64,000 nucleotides of DNA, taken from positions 52,237-116,236 of the forward strand of contig NZ_JAMRXH010000022.1 in assembly GCF_023740735.1 (NCBI RefSeq), given 5' to 3'. This DNA comes from Nocardia sp. CDC159. Its GTDB lineage: Bacteria; Actinomycetota; Actinomycetes; Mycobacteriales; Mycobacteriaceae. The notes beneath the pieces were generated by a model. It was not told the origin of the DNA. It did no database searches and saw nothing but the letters and a program-made list of their open reading frames with translations. Position numbers and translations under genes: made by a program. The stretch's first letter is position 1. The number at the start of each line of letters is the position of its first letter. Of the stretch, positions 18,907-26,942 are shown piece after piece.

Positions 18907-19386
18907 ATGACGACCGGCTCGGATCACCACCATGCGGTGCGGCGGGCGACGCCCGGGGATGCCGCGCTCGTCGCGCGGCTGCTGGACGACTTCAATCGCG
19001 AATTCGACACGCCGACACCGGGTCCCGAGGCGCTCGCGGCGAATCTGCGACGGCTGCTCGCCGTTGACGAGCTGTGCGTGTTGATCACCGGGGAACCGGC
19101 CGCCGGGATCGCGGTGGTGACCTTTCGGCCCGCGGTGTGGTACGAGGGTCCGGTCGCGCTGCTCGACGAGCTGTATGTGCGACCGCATCTGCGTAACAAC
19201 GGATTCGGGCACGCGCTGCTGGAGGCGGCCTGCGCGCTGGCGCGCTCGCGCGGAGCGGAATCGCTCGAGGTCAATGTCGACGGCGTGGATTTCGATGCCC
19301 GGCGCTTCTACGAGGCGCACGGCTTCCGCAATATCGAACCCGGTGCGCCGGAACCGATGTACTACTACTACCGCGACCTCGGCTGA
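18907..19386 (+). CDS. GNAT-family N-acetyltransferase
   Basis: A 159-residue GNAT protein. The acetyl-CoA pyrophosphate loop is VRPHLRNNGFGHALL (R-x-x-G-x-G pattern), preceded by the beta-4 strand VALLDELY; ARRFYEAHGFRN is the usual C-terminal motif with the conserved Tyr. The substrate is unknown. It lies 10 bases after lldD2 and is probably cotranscribed. Nothing ties it to arginine metabolism. Confidence 0.8.
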   Translation: MTTGSDHHHAVRRATPGDAALVARLLDDFNREFDTPTPGPEALAANLRRLLAVDELCVLITGEPAAGIAVVTFRPAVWYEGPVALLDELYVRPHLRNNGFGHALLEAACALARSRGAESLEVNVDGVDFDARRFYEAHGFRNIEPGAPEPMYYYYRDLG

Positions 19387-19713
19387 GACTCAGAACGCGT
19401 AGCGGTGGTACTGGGACAGTCCGCGCAGCGCGGGAAGCAGTGACATGAGCTTGCCCATCAGCCGATAGCCGCCGGACAGTCGCCGCAGCGTCGCCGAATC
19501 GGACCACGGCTGCACCGCCAGCGGGCGGGTCCCCGGTAGGTCAATGGCGTACGGCGCCCGATGTCGGCTCGCAACCCCCTATTGCGCTGTGCGGGCATTG
19601 CCCAGTGCGTCTTCCAAATCGAACCGCTCGCGGGCGTGCCCGTTGTACCTTGAGTCCGGCCTTGCGGTGTTTCGAAAAGGCTTGTCACGCACTGAGGTTG
19701 GAGGTAGTCGGTC
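19387..19713. other. Intergenic region with an orphan open frame on the minus strand
   Basis: No convincing complete gene. On the minus strand a frame runs from just after a TAG near 19570 to a TGA at 19393-19391. It reads like a real C-terminus (ATLRRLSGGYRLMGKLMSLL, ending GLSQYHRYAF) but has no upstream body and no good start. It may be a leftover of a deleted gene or a tiny gene starting at an internal GTG or ATG. I do not recognise the family. The part nearest 19714 should contain the promoter of the secreted-protein gene. Confidence 0.3.
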
Positions 19714-20244
19714 ATGACGGTACGACGCTTGTGGGGTGTGCTCGCGGCCGCGTCGATCGGCGCGGCGCTGCTGGTGCTGCCCGCCGCGCCGGTGCGGGCC
19801 GCCGATGGGGATCTGGCCTGCTCGGCGAATCTCGAATTCGCCTTCGAACCGGCCTTGAAGGCGGGCGCCTCGGCCGAGATGACCGTCACCGGCACGCTGC
19901 GGGACTGCACCTCGCTCAACGGGCGGCACGGCGATCTGAGCTCGGCCACGGTCAAGGCCACCGCTCAGGCGACCGCGATCGCCGCCGAGGATGCGCGGTG
20001 CGGGCTGGCGATTTCCGCCGCGGGCACGGGAACCATCGGCTGGGTCGAGGGTGCGACCAGTGCGATCGAGATGAAGATCGCGCCGAATTCCTCCTCGGGC
20101 ATGGTGCTGAAGGCCACCGTCACCGACGGCGAGCCGAAGGGTGATGAGATCTCGTTGCTGTCGGTGGGCACGCAGAAGAACCCGAAGTGTGGCACCAAGG
20201 GTTTGTCCACCCTCGCGGTGCAGGGTGTGGTGCGGTTCGACTGA
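19714..20244 (+). CDS. Secreted protein of unknown function
   Basis: A 176-residue protein with a clear Sec signal peptide: RRLWG, a hydrophobic core (VLAAASIGAALLVLP) and a likely cleavage after PVRA or RAADG. The mature part has four cysteines (in LACSAN, LRDCTS, ARCGLA, NPKCGT), presumably forming disulfides, and a beta-rich pattern. Similar small exported proteins are common in Nocardia and Mycobacterium; I recognise no functional family. GAGGTAG lies some 10 bases before the ATG. It converges with a small gene, 6 bases apart. Confidence 0.7.
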   Translation: MTVRRLWGVLAAASIGAALLVLPAAPVRAADGDLACSANLEFAFEPALKAGASAEMTVTGTLRDCTSLNGRHGDLSSATVKATAQATAIAAEDARCGLAISAAGTGTIGWVEGATSAIEMKIAPNSSSGMVLKATVTDGEPKGDEISLLSVGTQKNPKCGTKGLSTLAVQGVVRFD

Positions 20245-20250
20245 GCCGGT

Positions 20251-20409
20251 TCAGGCCAGCGGATACTGCCCCGGCGGATAGGTGTTGCCGCCGCCGTAGC
20301 CCGCGCCGCCGAGGTCGATGAGGTCGGCGATGAGCCGGATCGCGGCCTGCCCGATCGCCAGAATGTCGGTGCCGATCTCGTAGAAGGAGGTACCCCAGTT
20401 CGAAAGCAT
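20251..20409 (-). CDS. Small protein of 52 residues, amphipathic helix plus Gly/Tyr/Pro tail
   Basis: A short gene that is easily overlooked. ATG 20409 is preceded by GGAAGGA at about 8 bases. The product has a helical part (YEIGTDILAIGQAAIRLIAD, then LIDLGG) and a tail rich in Gly, Tyr and Pro ending TYPPGQYPLA. No signal peptide. Codons show the expected third-position GC bias. I recognise no family; similar short proteins may form membrane- or wall-associated oligomers, but that is speculation. Confidence 0.55.
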   Translation of the reverse strand: MLSNWGTSFYEIGTDILAIGQAAIRLIADLIDLGGAGYGGGNTYPPGQYPLA

Positions 20410-20518
20410 CGCCCGATCCTTCCCGCGCCTGGATAGTGCCTCTTCCAGGCTCTCCCATCTCGGGTCGGGACGAGGGCGTTATCGCCCAGGTGGTGGGCGG
20501 CTGCACCCCCGATTATGA

Positions 20519-20546
20519 ATGAGCTTGCATCATCATGCATAATCAT
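20519..20546. promoter_or_regulatory. ARG box (ArgR operator) upstream of argG
   Basis: A 28-base element that differs from the one before argC at only three positions. It also contains CATAAT (20538-20543) as probable -10, so ArgR would block RNA polymerase at the same place. Here transcription would start near 20550, giving a 45-base leader with its own ribosome binding site (GAGGAGC) before argG, unlike the leaderless argC. TTATGA at 20513-20518 is a weak -35 candidate at 19 bases. Confidence 0.75.
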
Positions 20547-20594
20547 TTGCAAGCGGGGGCAAGCTTTGCACACGAAACCTGAGGAGCTACTGAC

Positions 20595-21797
20595 ATGGCC
20601 GATCGCGTCGTACTCGCCTACTCCGGCGGGTTGGACACCTCCGTCGCCATCAGCTGGATCGGCAAGGAGACCGGCTCGGAGGTGGTCGCCGTCGCGATCG
20701 ACCTGGGCCAGGGCGGCGAGGACATGAACGTCGTGCGCCAGCGCGCGCTGGACTGCGGCGCGGTCGAGGCGATCGTGGTCGACGCGCGCGACGAGTTCGC
20801 CGACGAGTACTGCCTGCCGACGATTCAGGCCAACGCCCTCTACATGGGCCGCTATCCGCTGGTCTCGGCGATCAGCCGCCCGCTCATCGTGAAGCATCTG
20901 GTCGAGGCGGCCGAGTACCACGGCGCGTCCACGGTCGCGCACGGCTGCACCGGTAAGGGCAACGATCAGGTCCGCTTCGAGGTCGGCATCGGCGCGCTCG
21001 CACCGGATCTGAACGTGATCGCGCCGGTGCGCGACTACGCCTGGACCCGGGAGAAGGCCATCGCCTTCGCCGAGGAGAACGACCTGCCGATCACGGTGAC
21101 CAAGAAGTCGCCGTTCTCCATCGACCAGAACCTGTGGGGTCGCGCGGTCGAGACCGGCTTCCTCGAGGATCTGTGGAACGCCCCGACCAAGGACGTCTAC
21201 GACTACACCGTCGACCCGACGATCAACTTCGAGGCACCCGACGAGCTGATCGTCACCTTCGACAAGGGTGTGCCGGTGGCCATCGACGGCCGCCCGGTCA
21301 GCGTCTACGAGGCCATCACCGAGCTCAACACCCGCGCGGGCCGCCAGGGTGTGGGCCGTCTGGACATGGTTGAGGACCGGTTGGTGGGCATCAAGAGCCG
21401 CGAGATCTACGAGGCCCCGGGCGCGATCGCGCTGATCACCGCGCATCAGGAGCTCGAGGCGGTCACCATCGAGCGTGAGCTGGGCCGCTACAAGCGTCAG
21501 GTCGAGCAGCGCTGGGGCGAGCTGGTGTACGACGGCCTGTGGTTCTCCCCCCTCAAGCGCGCGCTGGACGCGTTCGTGGCCAGCACCCAGCAGCACGTCT
21601 CCGGCGAGGTGCGGATGGTGCTGCACGGCGGGAACGTCGTGGTGAACGGCCGCCGCAGCGAGGAGTCGCTCTACGACTTCAATCTGGCCACCTATGACGA
21701 GGGCGACACCTTCGACCAGTCGCTGGCCAAGGGCTTCGTGCAGATCCACGGCCTGTCGTCCAAGGTCGCGGCGCGGCGGGATCTCAGCAGGAAGTAG
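20595..21797 (+). CDS. argG: Argininosuccinate synthase
   Basis: A 400-residue ATP-dependent synthase joining citrulline and aspartate. The PP-loop is SGGLDTS (10-16); STVAHGCTGKGNDQVRFE carries substrate residues; SPFSIDQNLWGR and EAPGAIALI are family blocks. It is transcribed from its own ARG-box promoter because the operon is broken after argR. GAGGAGC sits 8 bases upstream of the ATG. Length and motifs are normal. Confidence 0.97.
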   Translation: MADRVVLAYSGGLDTSVAISWIGKETGSEVVAVAIDLGQGGEDMNVVRQRALDCGAVEAIVVDARDEFADEYCLPTIQANALYMGRYPLVSAISRPLIVKHLVEAAEYHGASTVAHGCTGKGNDQVRFEVGIGALAPDLNVIAPVRDYAWTREKAIAFAEENDLPITVTKKSPFSIDQNLWGRAVETGFLEDLWNAPTKDVYDYTVDPTINFEAPDELIVTFDKGVPVAIDGRPVSVYEAITELNTRAGRQGVGRLDMVEDRLVGIKSREIYEAPGAIALITAHQELEAVTIERELGRYKRQVEQRWGELVYDGLWFSPLKRALDAFVASTQQHVSGEVRMVLHGGNVVVNGRRSEESLYDFNLATYDEGDTFDQSLAKGFVQIHGLSSKVAARRDLSRK

Positions 21798-21809
21798 TAG
21801 CCTGCGCCC

Positions 21810-22706
21810 ATGCGGAGCGACGACGACAGCTGGGATATCAGCGAGAGCGTGGGTGCCACGGCTGTCGGCGTCGCGGCCCTGCGGGCGGCCGAATCCCGGC
21901 GGCCGGACGCGCTGTTTCACGACCCGTACGCGGCCCTGCTGGTGGACGCGGTCGGTCCCGGCTGGAGTCGGCTGCTGCGCGACGGGGAGCCGATCGATCC
22001 GGAGCTCGACCGCAAGTACGGGCCGATGGCCGCGTTCGTGACCGCCCGCACGGTCTACTTCGACGATTATTTCGCCGCCGCGGTGGCGGCGGGTATCCGG
22101 CAGATCGTGATCCTGGCCTCGGGTCTGGACGCACGGGCCTATCGGCTCGAATGGGCCGCTGGCACGGTCATTTTCGAGCTGGATCAGCCGAAGGTGCTGC
22201 AGTTCAAGGCGAAGGCGCTCGCCGGTGAGCGACCGGGTGCACAGCTACGCGAGGTGGCGGTGGATCTGCGTCAGGACTGGCCGAAGATATTGCGGGACAG
22301 CGGCTTCGATCCGGCGGCGCCAACCGCATGGCTGGCGGAGGGGCTGCTGCGTTATCTACCCGCCGAGGCGCAGGACCGGCTGTTCGACAATATCGCCGCG
22401 CTCAGCGCACCGGGCAGCCGGATCGCCCTGAACACCGGTCGGGGCGCGCGGCCGCTCACGGCGGACGGCGATGCGCAGGAACCGGTTTCGGCGATTCCGG
22501 ACCAGGTCGAGAGGCTCTGGTACTCGATGGAGGACCGCTCCGACCCGCGCGACTGGTTCGCCGAGCACGGGTGGACGGTGTCCGACCGCCCCGCCGCCGA
22601 TGTCCTGGCCGGCCGCGGCCGCGAGGTGCACGACACGGCCCTGCCGGAACTCGACCGGCACATATTGATGACCGCGATACGACCGCGAGGAGACGACACG
22701 CAATGA
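21810..22706 (+). CDS. SAM-dependent methyltransferase, leucine carboxyl methyltransferase-like family
   Basis: A 298-residue class I methyltransferase of the large mycobacterial/nocardial family related to leucine carboxyl methyltransferases. The N-terminus (SVGATAVGVAALRAAESRRP then DALFHDPYA) is diagnostic. QIVILASGLDARAYRL is motif I, VIFELDQPKV motif II, and APTAWLAEGLLRYLP motif IV. Substrates of this family are mostly unknown. TAGCCT lies six bases before the ATG, suggesting a leaderless start right after argG. Its stop overlaps the argH ATG, so it is embedded in the arginine operon. Confidence 0.85.
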   Translation: MRSDDDSWDISESVGATAVGVAALRAAESRRPDALFHDPYAALLVDAVGPGWSRLLRDGEPIDPELDRKYGPMAAFVTARTVYFDDYFAAAVAAGIRQIVILASGLDARAYRLEWAAGTVIFELDQPKVLQFKAKALAGERPGAQLREVAVDLRQDWPKILRDSGFDPAAPTAWLAEGLLRYLPAEAQDRLFDNIAALSAPGSRIALNTGRGARPLTADGDAQEPVSAIPDQVERLWYSMEDRSDPRDWFAEHGWTVSDRPAADVLAGRGREVHDTALPELDRHILMTAIRPRGDDTQ

Positions 22707-24118
22707 GCGGCAGCACGAACCAGGGTGCGCTGTGGGGCGGACGGTTCGCGTCCGGGCCCGCCGAGGCGATGGCCGCGCTGAGCAAGTCGACCCACTTCGA
22801 CTGGGCGCTGGCCCCCTACGACATTCGCGCCTCCAAGGCGCACGCGCGCGTGCTGCACAAGGCCGGGCTGCTCTCGGAGGGCGATCTGGCCGACATGCTG
22901 GCCGGACTGGATCGCCTTGCCGCCGATGTGGATTCCGGTGCGTTCGGTCCGGCGGAGTCGGACGAGGACGTGCACGGCGCGCTGGAACGCGGGCTGATCG
23001 AGCGGGTCGGCGCGGAGCTGGGCGGTCGATTGCGGGCGGGCCGGTCACGAAACGATCAGGTGGCCACGCTGTTCCGGATGTGGCTGCGCGACGGGGTGCG
23101 CCGGGTCGCGGCCGGGGTGCTGGACGTGGTGGACGCGCTGGTCGCGCAGGCGGCCGCGCATCCGGACGCGGTGATGCCGGGCAAGACGCATCTGCAGGCG
23201 GCCCAGCCGGTGCTGCTGGCCCATCACCTGCTCGCGCACGCGCATCCGCTGCTGCGCGATATCGATCGGCTGCGCGATTTCGACAAGCGCGCCGCGGTGT
23301 CCCCGTACGGTTCCGGCGCGCTGGCCGGATCCTCGCTCGGGCTGGACCCCGAGGCCATCGCCGCCGAACTGGATTTCGACGCGGCCGCGGCCAATTCGAT
23401 CGACGCCACCTCCGCCCGCGACTTCGCCGCCGAGGCGGCCTTCGTCCTGGCCATGATCGCGGTCGATCTGTCGCGCATGGCCGAGGAGGTGATCATCTGG
23501 AGCACACCGGAATTCGGCTATGTCACCCTCGCCGACGCCTGGTCCACCGGCTCGTCGATCATGCCGCAGAAGAAGAATCCGGACGTCTCCGAGCTGACCC
23601 GGGGCAAGGCGGGCCGACTGATCGGCAACCTGACCGGTCTGCTCGCCACCCTCAAGGCGCAGCCGCTGGCCTACAACCGGGACCTGCAGGAGGACAAGGA
23701 GCCGCTGTTCGACTCGGTGGCCCAGTTGGAACTGCTGCTGCCCGCGATCGCGGGCCTGGTCGCCACCCTGACCTTCCACACCGACCGCATGGCCGAACTC
23801 GCCCCCGCGGGCTACACGCTTGCCACCGACATCGCCGAATGGCTTGTCCGCCAGGGTGTTCCGTTCCGCATTGCGCACGAGGCGGCGGGGGCGTGCGTGC
23901 GCGCGGCCGAGACGCGCGGCGTCGGCCTGGACGAGCTGACCGACGAGGAGTTCGCCGCGATCGATCCGGCGCTCACCCCGAAGGTCCGCGAGGTGCTCAC
24001 CGTGCAGGGTTCGATCGCGTCCCGCGATGCGCGGGGCGGCACGGCCGGTGCGCAGGTGGCGCGCCAGCTCGAGGAGGTCGGGCAGGCCGCGGCCGCGGCC
24101 CGGAATTGGCTGGGCTGA
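22703..24118 (+). CDS. argH: Argininosuccinate lyase
   Basis: A 471-residue member of the fumarase/aspartase superfamily, releasing arginine and fumarate. GRLRAGRSRNDQVAT, GKTHLQAAQPVL and the signature STGSSIMPQKKNPDVSE (with the mobile catalytic Ser loop) are present. The start overlaps the upstream methyltransferase stop by 4 bases, so argH translation depends on that gene being read. It completes the pathway from glutamate to arginine in this window. Confidence 0.97.
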   Translation: MSGSTNQGALWGGRFASGPAEAMAALSKSTHFDWALAPYDIRASKAHARVLHKAGLLSEGDLADMLAGLDRLAADVDSGAFGPAESDEDVHGALERGLIERVGAELGGRLRAGRSRNDQVATLFRMWLRDGVRRVAAGVLDVVDALVAQAAAHPDAVMPGKTHLQAAQPVLLAHHLLAHAHPLLRDIDRLRDFDKRAAVSPYGSGALAGSSLGLDPEAIAAELDFDAAAANSIDATSARDFAAEAAFVLAMIAVDLSRMAEEVIIWSTPEFGYVTLADAWSTGSSIMPQKKNPDVSELTRGKAGRLIGNLTGLLATLKAQPLAYNRDLQEDKEPLFDSVAQLELLLPAIAGLVATLTFHTDRMAELAPAGYTLATDIAEWLVRQGVPFRIAHEAAGACVRAAETRGVGLDELTDEEFAAIDPALTPKVREVLTVQGSIASRDARGGTAGAQVARQLEEVGQAAAAARNWLG

Positions 24119-24127
24119 GTTCTCGCG

Positions 24128-25024
24128 TCATGCCGCGGGGTGGGCCTGGAAGAAGTCCCACGCCAGGTCGGTGGCGTTCACCCCGGCCTCGGGATCGGAG
24201 TGGCTGCTGCGCGCGCCACCGGGCCAGGCGTGACCCATATCCGGCAGGCGGTAGACCGCGACGTCGCTGCCGTCGCCGCAGCGGGCGGTGCTGACGGTGA
24301 TGCCGTGTGTCCGCTGCTGCGGCGGGCCGTCGGGGGCGCAGGCCAGCCGCTGCTGCCACTGTGCGATGCCGGCGTCGAATTGGCCGTAGTAGCGGTCCTT
24401 TCCGCCGAGGAAGGTGATCACCGAGACCGGCCGCGCGGGGCGGTAGGCCGGATCCGCCGCGGCGGGGCCGATGAATCCGCCGCTGACGGGCGCGATGGCG
24501 GCGAAGGTGCCGGGCAGTTCCACGGCGAGTTTGAACGACATATCGCCGCCGTTGGACATTCCCGTGGCGTACACGCGTTTTCGATCGATCTTCCACTCGT
24601 CGACCACCTGGCCCACGACCGTCCGGATGAATCCGACATCGTCCTCGGATCCGCAGCAGATCAGCGCGTTGAAGGCCGAGCTGTAGCCCTCGGGGTAGAC
24701 GACGATGAAATTCTCCTTGTCCGCCTTGGCGTTCCACTGCGAGGTCGTGGCGATGCCGGCCGCATCGCCCGGAAAGTAGTGCATCACGACGACCAGCGGT
24801 ACCGCGGTCGTGCCGTCGTGGCCGGGCGGCAGGTGCACCAGATAACTACGCTGCTTGCCGCCGAAATCCAGGGTGATCTTCCGGTCGTCGAGACCGAGTC
24901 CGGTTGTCGGCGTGACGGTTTCGGCCGGGGGTGGCTGCGCTGGTTCCCCACCCTGACAGGCCGCGATGAACAGGGTGCACACTGCGATGGCGACAACGCC
25001 GTGAAGCCGGGCCACAGGGATCAC
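24128..25024 (-). CDS. lpqC: LpqC-like lipoprotein esterase (PHB-depolymerase/CE1 family)
   Basis: A 298-residue predicted lipoprotein: signal peptide with lipobox ending in C23 (LFIAAC). The alpha/beta-hydrolase domain has the nucleophile in YATGMSNGGDM, a catalytic His in LPDMGHAWPGG and a typical VVYPEGYSSAFN stretch. This family includes PHB depolymerases and feruloyl-type esterases; M. tuberculosis LpqC is the nearest named relative I recall. It sits outside the cytoplasmic membrane and its substrate is unknown. It is last in a minus-strand run of exported proteins. Confidence 0.8.
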   Translation of the reverse strand: MIPVARLHGVVAIAVCTLFIAACQGGEPAQPPPAETVTPTTGLGLDDRKITLDFGGKQRSYLVHLPPGHDGTTAVPLVVVMHYFPGDAAGIATTSQWNAKADKENFIVVYPEGYSSAFNALICCGSEDDVGFIRTVVGQVVDEWKIDRKRVYATGMSNGGDMSFKLAVELPGTFAAIAPVSGGFIGPAAADPAYRPARPVSVITFLGGKDRYYGQFDAGIAQWQQRLACAPDGPPQQRTHGITVSTARCGDGSDVAVYRLPDMGHAWPGGARSSHSDPEAGVNATDLAWDFFQAHPAA

Positions 25025-25077
25025 TATCCCATCGATGGCCCGGCCGGTCCGGCGAAATCGTCACCGGCGCAAAGCGA

Positions 25078-26148
25078 TCACGAGTTGACAGCGGCCGCGG
25101 CGTCGACGATGCCGAAGCCGTAGACGGGGTTGTAAATTCCGCGCACCACGAGGCCGAGGACGTTCGGGGTGCGTGCCGTGCTGAGAATCGCGTGGTAGAT
25201 CTCGGCCCGGCCGCGGCCCTGGGCGGCCAGCAGCGCCGCGACGCCGGAGACGTGCGGGGCCGCCAGCGAGGTGCCGGACTGCGCGTCGTAATCGGGCTGG
25301 CCGCAGGACGCGACGCCGGTGCCCTGGGCGGTGGTGGACCACACGTTCTCGTCGCAGAGCCCCGGCAGTCCCAGGCCGCCGGGCGCCGAGACCAGTTTCA
25401 AATCGGCCTTGAGGCCGAACTGCGAGTACCAGGCCTTGAGCTCGAAGCGGTCGGTGGCGATCACGCAGATCACATTGCGGGTGAACGCCGGATCCGAGCA
25501 GATCGGCAGCGAGAAGTTGCCCGCCGCCGCCACGACCGCGATGTCCCTGTTCACCGCGTACTCGATCGCGTCGCGCAGCCGTGTCTCGAGGCCGAGCATC
25601 GTCAGCAGCTGGTCGTTGGGCAGGCCCGCCAGGCTCAGGTTGATCACGTCGGCGCCGTGGTCGGCGGCCCAGCGGACCCCGTCGGCGACATCCTCGTAGG
25701 TGCCGGTGTCCTCCAGCACCTTCACCGGCATGATCTTGGCGTCGGGCGCGACCCCGGCGATGCCGATGCCATTGCCGGTCGCCGCGGCCGCCACACCCGA
25801 GACGAGCGTGCCGTGCACGTCGGTGGCCGACCCGATGCCGTCGGTGCCCCGCCAATCACCGTCGCCGCACGGCCGCTGCCCCTGCGGGCAATTGACGAAC
25901 GTGGCGCCGGGAACGAGTTTGCCCTGCAGGTCCGGATGGCTCAGATCGACTCCGGTATCGACAATCGCAATGACGGCACCGGCGCCGGTGCTTTTCGCCC
26001 ATGCCTGTTCCGCGTTTATCTGCGTGAGCCCCCATTGCTTGGCATACAGCGGATCGTTGGTGGCCGCGTTCGCCGAGGTCGTCAGGGCCACGACCGCGGC
26101 GGCGACAAACAATCCCACCGTGCATATCCGGGTGCGTGTACTACGCAT
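25078..26148 (-). CDS. Secreted subtilisin-like S8 serine protease
   Basis: A 356-residue protease with Sec signal peptide (cleavage near SANAA-TND). The triad is D64 (IVDTGVDLSHPDL), H112 (DVHGTLVSG) and S294 (SGTSLAAPHVSG); N211 (AAAGNF) is the oxyanion residue. Cysteines in the mature domain suggest disulfides. Unlike mycosins of type VII secretion it has no C-terminal membrane anchor and no ESX genes nearby. Start taken at ATG 26148, which has AGGAGC upstream; 19 further N-terminal residues are possible from 26205 but would spoil the signal peptide. Confidence 0.88.
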   Translation of the reverse strand: MRSTRTRICTVGLFVAAAVVALTTSANAATNDPLYAKQWGLTQINAEQAWAKSTGAGAVIAIVDTGVDLSHPDLQGKLVPGATFVNCPQGQRPCGDGDWRGTDGIGSATDVHGTLVSGVAAAATGNGIGIAGVAPDAKIMPVKVLEDTGTYEDVADGVRWAADHGADVINLSLAGLPNDQLLTMLGLETRLRDAIEYAVNRDIAVVAAAGNFSLPICSDPAFTRNVICVIATDRFELKAWYSQFGLKADLKLVSAPGGLGLPGLCDENVWSTTAQGTGVASCGQPDYDAQSGTSLAAPHVSGVAALLAAQGRGRAEIYHAILSTARTPNVLGLVVRGIYNPVYGFGIVDAAAAVNS

Positions 26149-26225
26149 CGCTGTGCTCCTAGAACGGCGCCCAGCCGCCGATGCTGGGCGGTGTGCCGTA
26201 TTCATCCGGATTCTGCACGAGGGCG

Positions 26226-26918
26226 TTACTGGGATATTGCTGGTTTCTTGTATTCGTTATGTTTTCGGCATGCTTCGGTCAAGGCTCGTCGACGCCCCGG
26301 GCCGAACACCGCCGCCGCGAGTGCCCACCCGAAGACCGATTCCAGGGCGAGGCGTTCGGTGAGTCCGATGGGCCCGTATCCGATCACCGCGAAGCAGAAG
26401 GCCACGAATCCCACGGCCGTGACCGCGGCGGCGACCGCAGCGGCCGCGGCGAAGCGGGGCGCGCGGTTTCGCATCGCCCAGGCGGTCAACGGGAGCACGG
26501 CCAGTTGGCCGAAGAATTGCGGCAGGGCGACCAGCACGTGCAGGCCGAGGTCGACATCGCCCGGCACCGCGGAGACCGCTACCGCGCTCGCCGCGCATAC
26601 GATCCACAGCCCGATGTAAACGTAGCGCGCCCAATGGGATTCGATCGCGGCGCGCAGACCGATCGCGGCCGCCGCCAGCAGGACCAGGCCGACCGCGCTG
26701 CCGATATTGAACAGCGCGTACCGCGGCGAACACGTTTCCAGCACACCCGCCGGACGCTGCTGCACCGTGCATGTGGTGAAGCCGAGATCGCTGATGGTGT
26801 GGTCCAGGAACCGGTACGGTACGGGCCAAGCGGCCACGACCACCAGCTGAACCACCACATACGCGCAGGTGGCGAGGACGAACATCACCCGCGCTCCGCG
26901 AAATCGCCTGTGCTCCAT
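26226..26918 (-). CDS. DUF998-family membrane protein
   Basis: A 230-residue membrane protein with about six hydrophobic segments. PYRFLDHTISDLG and the short extracellular loop with two cysteines (TTCTVQ, LETCSPRY) are typical of DUF998 proteins, whose function is not known. GGGGAGA precedes the ATG. It starts 24 bases after the PhoD gene and lies in the same direction as the protease and LpqC-like genes; a 77-base gap separates it from the protease. Confidence 0.75.
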   Translation of the reverse strand: MEHRRFRGARVMFVLATCAYVVVQLVVVAAWPVPYRFLDHTISDLGFTTCTVQQRPAGVLETCSPRYALFNIGSAVGLVLLAAAAIGLRAAIESHWARYVYIGLWIVCAASAVAVSAVPGDVDLGLHVLVALPQFFGQLAVLPLTAWAMRNRAPRFAAAAAVAAAVTAVGFVAFCFAVIGYGPIGLTERLALESVFGWALAAAVFGPGRRRALTEACRKHNEYKKPAISQ

Positions 26919-26942
26919 GCGTATCTCCCCCCGTGGTGACGC

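Noticed and set aside
19387..19713. tRNA or small RNA gene in the gap
   Set aside because: No cloverleaf-like arms or GTTCGAATC T-loop could be found; no terminator delimits a small RNA.
25078..26148. Mycosin (MycP) of a type VII secretion system
   Set aside because: The protease lacks a C-terminal transmembrane anchor and no ESX genes are nearby.
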